Positions 1-9,202 are shown, numbered from the stretch's first letter. The stretch is DNA of 64,000 bases from Archaeoglobus neptunius (GCF_016757965.1 NZ_JAEKIW010000011.1:1-64000), one strand, 5' to 3'. Notes: a model not told the origin generated them from the sequence alone. Made by a program: numbers and translations.

Positions 1-230
1 TTAAGGATGAGCATGCGATGGTGGGAACATCGAAGGCTCTGGAGGAGATAAGGAGGCAGAGGGGGTGGAGTGTGAGGGAGCTGAATGAGGAGCTGGACAG
101 GAGGAAGAGGGTGCTGGAGTTTATGCTGTCCAATGGAATAAGAATGTTCAGGGACGTTTCCAATGTAATCCACGCATATCAGGTCAATCCCGAAAGAGCC
201 ATGAAATACCTCGGTGTGGATGAAATCTGA
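1..230 (+). CDS. C-terminal end of a GspE/VirB11-type secretion ATPase (5' partial)
   Basis: The frame is open from the left edge (first full codon at base 3) to the stop at 228-230, so this is the tail of a gene that begins outside the window. The roughly 75 visible residues form a charged helical segment (ALEEIRRQRGWSVRELNEEL, then RRKRVLEFML and a final NPERAMKYLGV). This resembles the C-terminal helical tail of archaeal type II/IV secretion and pilus assembly ATPases, which drive assembly of surface filaments from the cytoplasmic side. No ATPase motif is visible because that part lies upstream. The family call rests on resemblance of the tail only. Confidence 0.55.
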   Translation, partial: KDEHAMVGTSKALEEIRRQRGWSVRELNEELDRRKRVLEFMLSNGIRMFRDVSNVIHAYQVNPERAMKYLGVDEI

Positions 231-477
231 AGAACCTCGGCTTGGTTATTCTCTTTTATACCATAGACAACCGATTATATACTACAAAAATGGTAAAAGA
301 GTGACTTATTTAGATTTTTGACTGATATATTCTCTGAGTGGAGATCAAAGGTTTAGAAGTTTTTTGCCACCACCATCATCAAACCCAATTTTATCCTTTC
401 CTCGATTCCCCTGCAGATAGATTCTTTTAATGCCGTAAACATAATTTCGGTCAGTAAAAAGTGTATTCCATGAAAAA
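231..477. other. Intergenic region before the histone gene, no gene seen
   Basis: About 250 bases of AT-rich sequence between the ATPase tail and the histone promoter. I see no credible open frame with a ribosome-binding site. TATA-like stretches occur near 250-256 and 272-280 but lead to no coding start. Confidence 0.5.
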
Positions 478-534
478 ATTTATATAAGATTTTGACACCT
501 TAATTATTGAAAGAATTGAACTTGGATGGAGGTG
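478..534 (+). promoter_or_regulatory. Histone gene promoter and ribosome-binding site
   Basis: A TATA box (ATTTATATAAG, 478-488) lies about 50 bases before the histone start. A strong ribosome-binding site, GGAGGTG, sits at 528-534, four bases before the ATG at 538. The site would fall inside the coding region if the upstream ATG at 526 were used, so it decides the start. Confidence 0.7.
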
Positions 535-537
535 TGT

Positions 538-744
538 ATGGTGGAGCTTCCACTTGCTCCTGTAGAAAGGTTGCTGAGAAAGGCTGGAGCAACAAGAGTC
601 AGCGAGGACGCCAAGGTTGAGCTGGCGAAGGCAATTGAAGAATACGCTTTGCAGATCGGAAAGAAAGCTTCTGAGCTGGCAAAACATGCTGGAAGAAAAA
701 CAGTTAAAGTGGAGGATATCAAGGTGGCACTGAGAGAGCTTTAA
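538..744 (+). CDS. hpyA: Archaeal histone
   Basis: A 68-residue histone-fold protein that dimerises and wraps DNA into archaeal nucleosome-like particles. The typical start ([16 protein letters not shown]), the central helix ([16 protein letters not shown]) and the last helix ([16 protein letters not shown]) cover the complete fold with no tail, the usual archaeal length. The start at 538 is preferred over the in-frame ATG at 526 because the ribosome-binding site lies between them. The last four bases overlap the stop end of priL, which is transcribed towards it. Histone, primase, clamp and polymerase genes are close neighbours here, a replication and chromatin neighbourhood. Confidence 0.97.
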   Translation: MVELPLAPVERLLRKAGATRVSEDAKVELAKAIEEYALQIGKKASELAKHAGRKTVKVEDIKVALREL

Positions 745-1856
745 ACTTTTCCCTTTTTTGATTTACATTTTTTATAATAGATCAATGGATGCGTGACTCT
801 GCAGTTCGATATGCAGTTCTGATACGTCCGCATCGTGTCGCATGAAGGTGATATATACTCGGAACCCTTTCCCCTCTCACCTGCAATGTGCTCTACCTGG
901 TACCTTGTTTTCTCCTCATCGAAATCGGGGGCAGACTTGAAAAGGGCGATTACTCCATCAACATCCATCCCGATGTTCAGCAGAAAGGAGGTGATGGCAA
1001 ATCTGGCGGTGTGGGGAATGTTCATACCTCTTTTAAGCTCAGACAGTATTTCCTTCATGCAGGGTGGCAGACATTTCAGATCCACGTCACCAAGATCAAA
1101 ATCAAACTTTTTTGCCTCTTTTGAAGCTTTTTTAGTCAGGTCCTCCACTGCAGAACGGACTTGCGGAACTACCGGAACCTTCTCGAAAAGCTTTGCCCTT
1201 AAAAGCTCTTCAATGATCCTCACAACTTCAAACTTTGAGGTTTCAACAAACCCGTGTCTCAGTCTCCTGTTCAGCAGCCTCCATCTGTCGTCCCTTATCC
1301 TGGATGATGCCCTAACGTAATCGGAAATGTGTACATTCCAGCCGTCAAGTTTGACCCCCATATCGATGGCAACGAGCCTCAAAACCAGCTCGTTTTTCTC
1401 CGCATCTTTCTTCAGCCATTCGGAGTAATAACTCGCCTCATTCACGGCATATCTCATTCTGACCCAATCATCCATTGCAGACACGATCATTCTCGATGCA
1501 ATGTATGTCAGAAGAGACATTTTTGCCCTTGCCTGAAACCTCCTTACCGTTTCTTCTGGATAATCCAGTGTGCAGCTTTCGAAGCACCTCATGCAGAGGT
1601 CGCATTTCTCCATCCTGCCAATCTCAGTGCAATCATAGCAGTTTTCATCGCAACCCGCACAGAAGAACTCTGCCTCCTCCACAAACCTGTCTCTGTAAAC
1701 TTTCCCATCAATAGAGTGGCCAACTATTTTTTTTGCCGCTTCAAGAGCATCGGGATGGTTTACGAGTTCTCCTTCAACATCGAAGGTGAAAACGTGTGAT
1801 GAAATTTTCAAAAAGGGATATCTTGAAAGAATAGGTAAAAGAGGAAGATATTTCAT
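741..1856 (-). CDS. priL: DNA primase large subunit PriL
   Basis: The large subunit works with the catalytic subunit PriS to make primers at the replication fork. The C-terminal iron-sulfur domain is recognisable: [11 protein letters not shown] near residue 260, [16 protein letters not shown] after it, then SPSC (C339) and TYQNC (C348), giving the cluster cysteines. At 371 residues the length is normal for the family. Unusually, residues 66-95 hold eight cysteines, including a CxxCxxCxxxC pattern (C85, C88, C91, C95) preceded by C66, C69, C73 and C76, which suggests a second metal centre. pcn lies seven bases upstream on the same strand, so the two are probably co-transcribed. Confidence 0.93.
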   Translation of the reverse strand: MKYLPLLPILSRYPFLKISSHVFTFDVEGELVNHPDALEAAKKIVGHSIDGKVYRDRFVEEAEFFCAGCDENCYDCTEIGRMEKCDLCMRCFESCTLDYPEETVRRFQARAKMSLLTYIASRMIVSAMDDWVRMRYAVNEASYYSEWLKKDAEKNELVLRLVAIDMGVKLDGWNVHISDYVRASSRIRDDRWRLLNRRLRHGFVETSKFEVVRIIEELLRAKLFEKVPVVPQVRSAVEDLTKKASKEAKKFDFDLGDVDLKCLPPCMKEILSELKRGMNIPHTARFAITSFLLNIGMDVDGVIALFKSAPDFDEEKTRYQVEHIAGERGKGSEYISPSCDTMRTYQNCISNCRVTHPLIYYKKCKSKKGKV

Positions 1857-1863
1857 CTGCTTG

Positions 1864-2601
1864 CTATTCTGCCTCTATTCTTGGTGCCAGAATATACTCT
1901 ACCTTTACTCTTCCGCTAACGAGCTCGAATACCAGCCTAACCGGATAGTTAGTGCCAAGATGCACTGTCAGGAGATCGCCACTTCCGGCAACCTTGCAGA
2001 ACTCCTTGAGATAGTCCACACTGAACATGCTCCTGGCCTCCCCACCATTGAACTCAATCAACTCGGTTTCCGTCATCTGGAAAACTATGCTGTCCACATC
2101 GCCTTTTGCTTCTATCCTGAATCCATCACGATCAGATCTGAAGACTACGTGATCACTGATTTTTTCTGCGGCAGCAATTGCCTTCTTGAATTCGCCTGCA
2201 TCAAGCACAATTTTTGCCGGAAGCTCGAGCTCAGGAATCTTAGGTTCCTTCCTTATTGCAGAGGGATCGATCAATGCAACCTTGTACTCCACACTGCCGA
2301 ATTTTATTTTCAGAGTGCTTTCATCTTCGACGTTAAGCTCAACAAGGTCCTTTGCGGATATAGATTTGCCTATATCGAAAACTCTGTCCATATCCACCCC
2401 GATAGTCTTTTCGTTTTCAATTTTGTAAACCTCAAAGCTGTCCTTCGGAACGTCCACAATGACCATGGCAACGTTCGCTGGGTCCACTGCACGAGAGTGA
2501 AAGCCCTTTTCGAGAAAATGGATTCTTGCTTCGCTGACAAGAGCCACAACAGCCCTCGTTATTGTCTTCAACATATCTCCGGTCATTATAACGTCTATCA
2601 T
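1864..2601 (-). CDS. pcn: DNA polymerase sliding clamp PCNA
   Basis: A 245-residue PCNA, the ring-shaped clamp that tethers PolB and other replication enzymes to DNA. The start MIDVIMTGDMLK, the motif FHSRAVDPANVAMV, the two-domain repeat and the C-terminal APRIEAE tail are typical of euryarchaeal clamps, and the length matches the family. It is the first gene of a pcn-priL pair read leftwards. The partner polymerase PolB (5475-7829) carries a PCNA-binding tail. A large open frame on the opposite strand (1786-2616) is a shadow. Confidence 0.97.
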   Translation of the reverse strand: MIDVIMTGDMLKTITRAVVALVSEARIHFLEKGFHSRAVDPANVAMVIVDVPKDSFEVYKIENEKTIGVDMDRVFDIGKSISAKDLVELNVEDESTLKIKFGSVEYKVALIDPSAIRKEPKIPELELPAKIVLDAGEFKKAIAAAEKISDHVVFRSDRDGFRIEAKGDVDSIVFQMTETELIEFNGGEARSMFSVDYLKEFCKVAGSGDLLTVHLGTNYPVRLVFELVSGRVKVEYILAPRIEAE

Positions 2602-2720
2602 CTCATCTTTTTTTAGGTGCGTTAATATTTAATTTTTTCTGCTCTCGTCTATTGTACCCCTCACACCCACCACGCATTTTGCAACTCCGGAGACACGAAG
2701 TATACTCAAATCGGATTAGA

Positions 2721-2730
2721 TTTTTATAAA
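2721..2730 (+). promoter_or_regulatory. TATA box of the leaderless site-2 protease gene
   Basis: TTTTTATAAA lies 20-29 bases before the ATG at 2750 and no ribosome-binding site is present, so transcription should begin at or very near the start codon. Confidence 0.6.
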
Positions 2731-2749
2731 CAGTGTGACAACCTAAAAT

Positions 2750-3829
2750 ATGCGGACATCATTCAGAATTTTCAGGATATCGGGGATAGACATCAATATA
2801 CACATAAGTCTGGTCATTTTGCTCGCCTTGCTGGTCTACGCCTTTTATATCAGTCCCCCACCCTACGGTTTTGCCGATTTTGGCGAAATGAAGAGAATTC
2901 TTCTGTCTTTTTTCGCTGCAATAGCCCTTTTTGTGGCAATACTGATTCATGAGTTTGCCCACTCCATTTTCGCCCGGAAATTCGGAGTTAAAGTCAGGGC
3001 AATAATGCTGTTCATTTTCGGTGGAGTATCAATGATGGAAAGTATGCCCAAGAAACCACGAGAAGAGTTTATTGTGTCCATTGCAGGACCCGCCGCAAGC
3101 CTTTTAATCGCACTCATTTCATTTATCCTGTCCTTTATTCCGCTCAGGGAACTTTCAGCCTTCTTTACGCTGTTTACGTACTTCAATGTGATTCTCGCTG
3201 CATTCAACCTCATCCCAGCATTTCCCATGGACGGCGGAAGAGTTTTGAGGAGCTTTCTTGCAGACAGAAAGAGTTATGCCGAAGCTACAAGAATTGCCGC
3301 TGAAATAGGAAGAGCTCTTGCAGTTTTCATGGCCATATTTGGAATATTCTACAATCCGTGGCTAATCCTTATAGCTCTCTTTATCTACATCGGTGCAAGC
3401 GAGGAGGAAAGGATCGTTCTTCTCGAAAACGTACTGGGAAAGGTCAAGGTGAAAGACATAATGACCGAAAACGTTGTTTCTTTAACACCGGAGATGCGGG
3501 TTTCGGAAGTGATGACGCTGCTGCTCAAAAGCAAGCATTTGGGATACCCGGTAATAGATGATGATAAACTCGTGGGAATCGTCACCCTGCACGACATTAT
3601 TAACGCCGATCCCAATACCAGGGTTGGAGAAGTTATGACAAAGGAAGTCATAACCGTCGAACCCAACAGGTCTGCCTTTGAAGCATTCAAAATAATGAGC
3701 GAGAGAAAAATAGGAAGACTGCCGGTTACTGAGAACGGAAAGATTGTGGGGATTGTTTCGAGAAGTGATCTGATGAGGGTGAAAGAAATTCTTGAGGCCC
3801 TGGAGGTGATGGGTTGGAAAAGAAGCTGA
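2750..3829 (+). CDS. Site-2 protease family (M50) membrane metalloprotease with CBS domains
   Basis: An intramembrane zinc protease. HEFAH at residues 67-71 supplies two histidines and the catalytic glutamate, and FPMDGGR (D161) supplies the third ligand, both within hydrophobic segments. From about residue 231 two CBS domains follow (VKDIMTENVVSLTPEMRV and VGEVMTKEVITVEPNRS), which in this family bind adenine nucleotides and probably gate activity. M50 proteases cut membrane-anchored regulators, but the substrate is not evident here. The gene overlaps the following traB gene by 16 bases, indicating an operon. Confidence 0.93.
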   Translation: MRTSFRIFRISGIDINIHISLVILLALLVYAFYISPPPYGFADFGEMKRILLSFFAAIALFVAILIHEFAHSIFARKFGVKVRAIMLFIFGGVSMMESMPKKPREEFIVSIAGPAASLLIALISFILSFIPLRELSAFFTLFTYFNVILAAFNLIPAFPMDGGRVLRSFLADRKSYAEATRIAAEIGRALAVFMAIFGIFYNPWLILIALFIYIGASEEERIVLLENVLGKVKVKDIMTENVVSLTPEMRVSEVMTLLLKSKHLGYPVIDDDKLVGIVTLHDIINADPNTRVGEVMTKEVITVEPNRSAFEAFKIMSERKIGRLPVTENGKIVGIVSRSDLMRVKEILEALEVMGWKRS

Positions 3830-4983
3830 TAATTGTGGGGACGGCCCACGTTTCAAAGAAGAGCGTTGAAGAAGTGGAGAGCATTATCGAAAATGAAAGG
3901 CCTGATGCGGTGGCCGTCGAACTCTGTCCGAGAAGGTACAGGGCTCTCGTTCACGGTGTGAAAGAGGAGATCCCCATTGCTGACGTGATAAGAAAAGGAA
4001 ACGTTTTTTTGCTCCTTTTTCAGCTCGTTCTTTCCTACTTTCAGCGAAAGGTGGGAGAGGAATATGGTGTAAAACCCGGAGCAGAAATGCTTGCCGCAAT
4101 TGAGAAGGCAGGGAGTATAGGTGCAGACGTCCTGCTTATTGATAGGGATATAGGCATAACCTTCAATCGATTCTGGCAGAATCTCACCCTTATTGAGAAA
4201 ATAAAGCTTCTCTGGCATCTTCTGAAAAGCATGTTTGTTGGTGAAGATATCGATGTCGATGAAATGCTCGAGGAAGACGTGCTTGATGTTATGGTCAGGG
4301 AGTTTCGGAACATATCTCCCAGTGCGGCGAAGGTGCTCATAGACGAGAGAGACATGTACATGGCTGCAAACCTCCTCAACGCATTTTCAAAATACGACAA
4401 GGTCGTGGCAGTTGTTGGTGCGGGTCACAAAAAGGGAATAGAGAGGGCCTTGCAGACGCTTAAGGAAAAACCTGTCAATATCAGAGAGCTTGAGGAGGTC
4501 AAAAAAGGGAGAAATTTGTTAAAATATATTTCCGTATCCATTGCCGGACTGATAATGGGCACTTTCGTCCTTATAGCTCTGTCCCTCAACACAGAAGTGC
4601 TCGTTAAGGCCTTCATTTTCTGGTTCCTCATAAATGGAATCCTTGCTGCTGCTGGAGCTGCTCTGGCCAGAGCGCATCCTTTGTCAATAGCTGCAGCATT
4701 CCTCTCAGCCTGGCTCACATCGCTGAATCCACTGATTGCTGCTGGATGGGTTTCCGGAGCTGTGGAGGCATGGATAAGGAAACCAACAACGGAGGATTTT
4801 TCAAAACTTGTAGAGGCAGAATCATTCAGAGACATGATGAATAACAGATTTTTCAGAGTACTGATGGTCACGGCCCTGACAAACGTTGGTAGCATGATTG
4901 GTACGATCTATGGAGGGTGGTACATCCTTTCAACTTTTGGAATTGATGTTGCGAAGGTGATTGGAGAAAGGCTGTGGATATGA
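3814..4983 (+). CDS. TraB/PrgY family membrane protein
   Basis: The N-terminal half carries the TraB signature (IIVGTAHVSKKSVEEVE and a VVAVVGAGHKKGIE motif near residue 205). The C-terminal third has several hydrophobic segments (for example YISVSIAGLIMGTFVLIALS), so the protein is probably membrane anchored. The start is TTG at 3814, preceded by GGAGGTGAT at 3802-3810. The family includes bacterial pheromone-shutdown proteins, but the molecular activity in archaea is unsettled. It is translationally coupled to the protease before it and to archaemetzincin after it, so three predicted peptide-acting proteins share one transcript. Confidence 0.85.
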   Translation: MEKKLIIVGTAHVSKKSVEEVESIIENERPDAVAVELCPRRYRALVHGVKEEIPIADVIRKGNVFLLLFQLVLSYFQRKVGEEYGVKPGAEMLAAIEKAGSIGADVLLIDRDIGITFNRFWQNLTLIEKIKLLWHLLKSMFVGEDIDVDEMLEEDVLDVMVREFRNISPSAAKVLIDERDMYMAANLLNAFSKYDKVVAVVGAGHKKGIERALQTLKEKPVNIRELEEVKKGRNLLKYISVSIAGLIMGTFVLIALSLNTEVLVKAFIFWFLINGILAAAGAALARAHPLSIAAAFLSAWLTSLNPLIAAGWVSGAVEAWIRKPTTEDFSKLVEAESFRDMMNNRFFRVLMVTALTNVGSMIGTIYGGWYILSTFGIDVAKVIGERLWI

Positions 4984-5486
4984 GGATTTCAATTCAGCCA
5001 CTTGGCGATGTGGACAAAAGACTGATTTTCTCACTTGAAAAGGAGTTGAAGAGGAGATTCAGAGCAGAGGTTCATGTTCTCAATCCCACAGCACCGGCAA
5101 GAGAGTGTCTGAATTCTTTGAGGGGTCAGTTCAACTCCACCTGCCTTCTAAAAAGGCTTACCCCGTCAAGAATAACCCTTGGAGTTGTGGACTTAGACAT
5201 TTACGCCGAAGGACTCAACTTTGTTTTCGGTGAGGCGGAGCTGTTCGGCAAAAGAGCTGTTGTATCGGTCTACAGACTGAAGAGCAATGATTCCAGGCTG
5301 ACTGCAGAGAGGCTTGTTAAGGAGGCGGTGCATGAGATTGGACATGTGCTCGGTCTTCGCCACTGCAAAAACAGAAACTGTGTTATGAGCTTCTCCAACA
5401 ATATATTTGACGTTGACAGAAAGGGCTCGGAGTTCTGCCGAAACTGTGCTATGCAGATAAAAAACTACCTGAAATCAGAAAAATGA
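4980..5486 (+). CDS. amzA: Archaemetzincin zinc metallopeptidase
   Basis: A small soluble metzincin. The zinc motif HEIGHVLGLRHC, about residues 118-129, is followed by the family-specific cysteines (NCVM, then FCRNC) that hold a structural zinc. The start ATG at 4980 overlaps the stop of traB as ATGA; a GTG at 4974 would add two residues. The length (168 residues) fits archaeal archaemetzincins. Cellular substrates are unknown. The 3' end overlaps that of polB by 12 bases. Confidence 0.93.
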   Translation: MRISIQPLGDVDKRLIFSLEKELKRRFRAEVHVLNPTAPARECLNSLRGQFNSTCLLKRLTPSRITLGVVDLDIYAEGLNFVFGEAELFGKRAVVSVYRLKSNDSRLTAERLVKEAVHEIGHVLGLRHCKNRNCVMSFSNNIFDVDRKGSEFCRNCAMQIKNYLKSEK

Positions 5487-7829
5487 GTCGAGACTCGTCT
5501 GCGATACCCCCTTCACATTAGCTTCGTTATAACCAAATCTTTCAAGAATCCGGAGCACCGAAGGTATGATCTGGTTGTCTATGTAATAGTCCTTATCGAG
5601 TCTCTTTACAATAATACCGCCTTTCGTCTTTATTTTCAGCTCCTCACCATCAAACTCCTCTATCAGGTCTACTGGATACGCTCTGTCCCCTACATTCCCG
5701 GAGCCTTTAACAATAACGTATCCTACCTTCGACGAAACGGGATATACTATCCCCATCTCCTTCGCCTTAAGTGCAGCCTTGACGTGGGCCTGCATGGACT
5801 CATATTTCGAAGGCTTCTTTGTCAGCCCTTTGTATATCACAACATCCTCGAGTTTTACGTTTCCGGACCTTATATCTGAGATTACATTCCTCACGTACGA
5901 AACGGCCTTGTCAGGATCTTTTTCTTTCAGTATAACCTCAATAACACGTCTCTGAACCTTCTTTGCCAGTTCGCACCAGTCTCCTCTTCTCACCTCAAGT
6001 CCCTTTACCACAATTCTGCCATCAGCGGTAAGTCCGGCATACCTCTTCTTTTCAACAAAGAAAACGGCTGAATAGTATTCGTCAACTTCAATCTGTATCG
6101 GAAGTTCATCGGAGAGTTTTTCAATCAGTTTTTCAACATCTGCCTTCATCGCTTCAGGATCAGCATTTTTTGTGACAAAAATACTGTCAGTATCACCATA
6201 AAGCACCCTGAATCCCATGCTTTCCGCTATTTTTGCCGACTTCTTTATGAAAAACCTTCCCCATGCAGTTGTTGCCTCTGCACACGGATGGCAGTACCAC
6301 CTGGCCATGTTCCATCCCATGTAACCGTAAAATGAGTTCGTCAGAACCTTCAGCGTCTGCTGCTTGATGTCCAGCAGTCTGTAATCCGGGCTGTTGAAAC
6401 TGAGCTTTTTCATCTCAGCCTTAATCTCTCTCCTTTTTTCTATGAGTGTCTTCAGTATTTTTTTGAAAAATCCATCAGGCGACTTTCTGAACCTGTGGCC
6501 TACCTCTGGTGCCGTATAGCAGTCTCCTCCGCACCCATATGTGTCTGGGCTTATATTGAACGCAATCATTATTGATGGATACATGCTTGCAAAATCCAGG
6601 CTGACCACATTTTCATGCAAACCCCTCTCAGGTTCCAGAACAAAGGCTCCTTCGTAGCTCTCAGCATGCTCTGGTGGGTTGGGTGCAATTTCACCGATCT
6701 TTTTTGCCTCACTCAGGAGAAGCCAGTCCACCTGTTTTCCCCTGCCCATTCTGGTTATATCGTCAACTGGCAATCTTATCATCTTTGAAAGCTCGTAGTG
6801 CATCGGCAGCAGCTCCTTTGCTATGAGGTACGTGTTTATGACGTCCTGCCTTGCATAGGTGATCACCTTATCCCTCTCACCCCTTGTCCAGTAGCGGTAG
6901 ATATCCTTTGCTTCAATTTCGGCTATCTCAATTTTTGTTCCAAGGAAATCGGCAACATTCTCCAGTTTTTTGATTTTTATATCTGATATCCTAACAGCGA
7001 TGTCATAGAGATCGACGTTCAATCTTCCCGTGATTTTCGGTCTTCCTCCTCTGAAAACAATTTTTGATCCATCCCTTCCCACGTTCAGATCAATCTTTAG
7101 CAAATCGGCCCTTTTCCGCAGATAAGGCCAGTCGAAGCCATCCTGATTGTAGCCCACTATGATGTCCGGATCCTCATCGCGAATCAGTTTTATGAAATTT
7201 CTCAGAATAGCTCTCTCATCCCCGGTCAAAATCGTTTCTCCATCCTCAGCCGTTTTCACCGATATGACAATGACCGGATCTTTTTCGGGCTCAGGCATTC
7301 CGAATGAGGAAAGCATCTCACAGTCAAAAACCAGAATTTTTAGGTCCGGAAATTCAACTTTCCTCCTCCTTCTCACATCCTCGACTTCATAGCTCCTTAT
7401 TTTACTGTCGCTCAGCTCCTTCCCCTCCACGACAATACCATCCATGCAGGCCAGATCCATGTCTATCAGATACCTATAGGCAAACGGAATGTCTGCCTCT
7501 CTAACATCTCCAAACTGAGAGAAATACTCTCTGAGCTTTGGGACATGCTGGGGATGAGCTGCATAGATTACATAGCCGTCATACTCCTTACCAAGGCACT
7601 TTACTCGGGTTTTTTCATATGATTCGGGCCTGATAACTTCTTTCTTCGTCGTCACAACAGCATTTTCAACAACACTCTCATCAATACCGATAACATAAAA
7701 ATACGGCCTGAAATTCTGATCATAAGCCACAAAAACGCCCTCATCATCCTTACACCAGAGTCTCACCACTGCCCTATCGTTTCTGGTAACATAATCTGCA
7801 TCGATCAGCCAGCCTTCTCTGGATTCCAT
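5475..7829 (-). CDS. polB: Family B DNA polymerase
   Basis: A replicative and repair polymerase of 784 residues with 3'-5' exonuclease. Exonuclease motifs are visible: LVFDCE (D169, E171; Cys replaces the usual Ile or Thr between them), YNQDGFDWP and YARQD. Polymerase motifs follow: LDFASMYPS (motif A), KVLTNSFYG (motif B) and YGDTDS (motif C). The last residues QTSLDSFF form a PCNA-interacting box, matching the clamp encoded 3 kb away. All catalytic residues are present. The gene stands alone, with the rpl7ae promoter diverging upstream. Confidence 0.97.
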   Translation of the reverse strand: MESREGWLIDADYVTRNDRAVVRLWCKDDEGVFVAYDQNFRPYFYVIGIDESVVENAVVTTKKEVIRPESYEKTRVKCLGKEYDGYVIYAAHPQHVPKLREYFSQFGDVREADIPFAYRYLIDMDLACMDGIVVEGKELSDSKIRSYEVEDVRRRRKVEFPDLKILVFDCEMLSSFGMPEPEKDPVIVISVKTAEDGETILTGDERAILRNFIKLIRDEDPDIIVGYNQDGFDWPYLRKRADLLKIDLNVGRDGSKIVFRGGRPKITGRLNVDLYDIAVRISDIKIKKLENVADFLGTKIEIAEIEAKDIYRYWTRGERDKVITYARQDVINTYLIAKELLPMHYELSKMIRLPVDDITRMGRGKQVDWLLLSEAKKIGEIAPNPPEHAESYEGAFVLEPERGLHENVVSLDFASMYPSIMIAFNISPDTYGCGGDCYTAPEVGHRFRKSPDGFFKKILKTLIEKRREIKAEMKKLSFNSPDYRLLDIKQQTLKVLTNSFYGYMGWNMARWYCHPCAEATTAWGRFFIKKSAKIAESMGFRVLYGDTDSIFVTKNADPEAMKADVEKLIEKLSDELPIQIEVDEYYSAVFFVEKKRYAGLTADGRIVVKGLEVRRGDWCELAKKVQRRVIEVILKEKDPDKAVSYVRNVISDIRSGNVKLEDVVIYKGLTKKPSKYESMQAHVKAALKAKEMGIVYPVSSKVGYVIVKGSGNVGDRAYPVDLIEEFDGEELKIKTKGGIIVKRLDKDYYIDNQIIPSVLRILERFGYNEANVKGVSQTSLDSFF

Positions 7830-7895
7830 CGTTACTTCTTAGATTTCAAAGGATTTAAAGTTTGACTTATGGATGCACCTCCCTGAGTGACCAAA

Positions 7896-7962
7896 ACTTT
7901 TAAAACTGCACGGGGATGTAGTAAAGAGCCGATGAATGATGATTTAAAGAAGGAGGTGATGA
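7896..7962 (+). promoter_or_regulatory. Promoter and leader of the L7Ae operon with box C-like motifs
   Basis: A TATA-like element (ACTTTTAAAAC, 7896-7906) precedes an expected leader of about 40 bases. The leader holds two RTGATGA motifs, ATGATGA at 7936-7942 and GTGATGA at 7956-7962; the second overlaps the ribosome-binding site GGAGGTGAT and ends one base before the ATG. L7Ae recognises kink-turns built from such motifs, and archaeal L7Ae is known to bind its own leader. I infer autoregulation; the exact fold is not proven here. Confidence 0.5.
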
Positions 7963-7963
7963 C

Positions 7964-8323
7964 ATGTACGTGAGGTTTGAAGTTCCTGAAGACATGCAGA
8001 CGGAAGCTCTGAATCTTCTCGAAAAAGTCAGGGAAACTGGAAAAGTTAAAAAAGGGACTAATGAAACCACCAAAGCTGTGGAGAGAGGACTGGCCAAACT
8101 TGTGTATATTGCCACGGATGTAGACCCACCTGAAATCGTGGCCCATCTGCCGCTTCTCTGTGAGGAGAAAAACGTGCCATATGTCTACGTCAAGAGCAAA
8201 GACGAGCTGGGAAGAGCCGTAGGAATAGAAGTGCCCTGTGCATCAGCAGCCATATTGAACGAAGGGGAAATGAAAAAGGAGCTTTCAGGACTTGTTGAGA
8301 AAATAAAAGGTCTCCAGAAGTGA
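7964..8323 (+). CDS. rpl7ae: Ribosomal protein L7Ae
   Basis: A 119-residue L7Ae/L30e/S12e/Gadd45 family protein, part of the 50S subunit and also a core protein of box C/D and H/ACA RNPs and RNase P. The kink-turn binding core is seen in [14 protein letters not shown] (residues about 28-41) and the following [12 protein letters not shown], with VPCASAAIL near the end. It heads the operon rpl7ae-rps28e-rpl24e-ndk-infB, a conserved archaeal order. The leader carries possible L7Ae-binding motifs. Confidence 0.97.
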   Translation: MYVRFEVPEDMQTEALNLLEKVRETGKVKKGTNETTKAVERGLAKLVYIATDVDPPEIVAHLPLLCEEKNVPYVYVKSKDELGRAVGIEVPCASAAILNEGEMKKELSGLVEKIKGLQK

Positions 8324-8345
8324 GGCGTAAATATAAGGTGATATT

Positions 8346-8561
8346 ATGGCCGATGAAGAAGATATTCAGCCTGCCGAGGTTATAGAACTCGTGGGAAGGA
8401 CAGGAATGCATGGAGAGGTGACTCAGGTAAAGGTAAGGGTTCTGGCAGGCGAGAACAAAGGCAGGGTGATAACGAGGAACATCTTCGGGCCTGTGAAGGT
8501 TGGAGACATCATAATGATTAAGGAAACGGCAAGAGAGGCCAGAAAACTTGCAGTGAGGTGA
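8346..8561 (+). CDS. rps28e: Ribosomal protein S28e
   Basis: A 71-residue 30S protein with an OB-like fold, found in archaea and eukaryotes. The central [13 protein letters not shown] and the terminal [12 protein letters not shown] are diagnostic. It follows rpl7ae after 22 bases and precedes rpl24e by four bases, in the conserved translation operon. Confidence 0.97.
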   Translation: MADEEDIQPAEVIELVGRTGMHGEVTQVKVRVLAGENKGRVITRNIFGPVKVGDIIMIKETAREARKLAVR

Positions 8562-8565
8562 ATGG

Positions 8566-8742
8566 ATGGAGAAAAAGGTATGTTCATTTTGCGGTTATGA
8601 TATTGAGCCGGGTACGGGTAAACTCTACGTCAGGAGAGATGGCAGGGTTTACTACTTCTGCTCCGGCAAATGTGAGAAGAACATGCTCAAACTGAAGAGA
8701 AAGGCACGAAAACTGAAGTGGACCAAGCACTACAGCAGGTGA
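8566..8742 (+). CDS. rpl24e: Ribosomal protein L24e
   Basis: A 58-residue zinc-ribbon protein of the 50S subunit, too short for many gene finders. The sequence begins [16 protein letters not shown] and continues with [10 protein letters not shown], giving the paired cysteines C6, C9, C32 and C36 of the zinc site, and ends in a basic tail (KWTKHYSR). The start ATG at 8566 lies in the overlapping repeat ATGGATGG; the ATG at 8562 is in another frame. It sits between rps28e and ndk, its usual archaeal position. Confidence 0.95.
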   Translation: MEKKVCSFCGYDIEPGTGKLYVRRDGRVYYFCSGKCEKNMLKLKRKARKLKWTKHYSR

Positions 8743-8746
8743 TCTC

Positions 8747-9202
8747 ATGGAGAGAACTTTCGTGATGGTGAAACCTGATGGAGTACAGAGGGGTCTCGTT
8801 GGTGAGGTTGTCAGCAGACTTGAGAGAAAGGGGCTGAAGCTGGTCGGAATGAAGATGCTCTGGATAAAGAAGGAGCTTGCAGAGAACCATTATGCAGAGC
8901 ACAAAGAGAAGCCGTTCTTCTCCGCACTTGTGGACTATATAACCAGCGGTCCCGTGGTGGCAATGGTTGTGGAGGGTCGAAACGCCATAAAGGTCGTGAG
9001 AAATCTTGTGGGCGCAACAAACCCTGCTGAGGCAGCAGTTGGAACGATAAGAGGAGATTTCGGCCTGGATGTCGGGAGAAATATCGTACACGCCTCAGAC
9101 TCACCGGAATCTGCAGAAAGAGAGATTTCTCTGTTTTTCCGGGATGATGAGATTCTGGATTACGAGAGAGCTGATGAACCCTGGATTTACGAAGAGAAAT
9201 GA
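8747..9202 (+). CDS. ndk: Nucleoside diphosphate kinase
   Basis: Transfers the gamma phosphate of ATP to nucleoside diphosphates through a phosphohistidine. The start [19 protein letters not shown], the motif [17 protein letters not shown] and the active-site histidine in NIVHASDS are all present at the normal length of 151 residues. The stop overlaps the infB start (ATGA at 9199), so the two are translationally coupled. Confidence 0.97.
   Translation: MERTFVMVKPDGVQRGLVGEVVSRLERKGLKLVGMKMLWIKKELAENHYAEHKEKPFFSALVDYITSGPVVAMVVEGRNAIKVVRNLVGATNPAEAAVGTIRGDFGLDVGRNIVHASDSPESAEREISLFFRDDEILDYERADEPWIYEEK

Noticed and set aside
835-1320. A 161-codon frame on the + strand opposite priL
   Set aside because: Shadow of priL; no ribosome-binding site and no domain.
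1786-2616. A 276-codon open frame on the + strand opposite pcn
   Set aside because: It is the shadow of the PCNA gene in the opposite strand; composition is Cys/His/Phe-rich without any family likeness.
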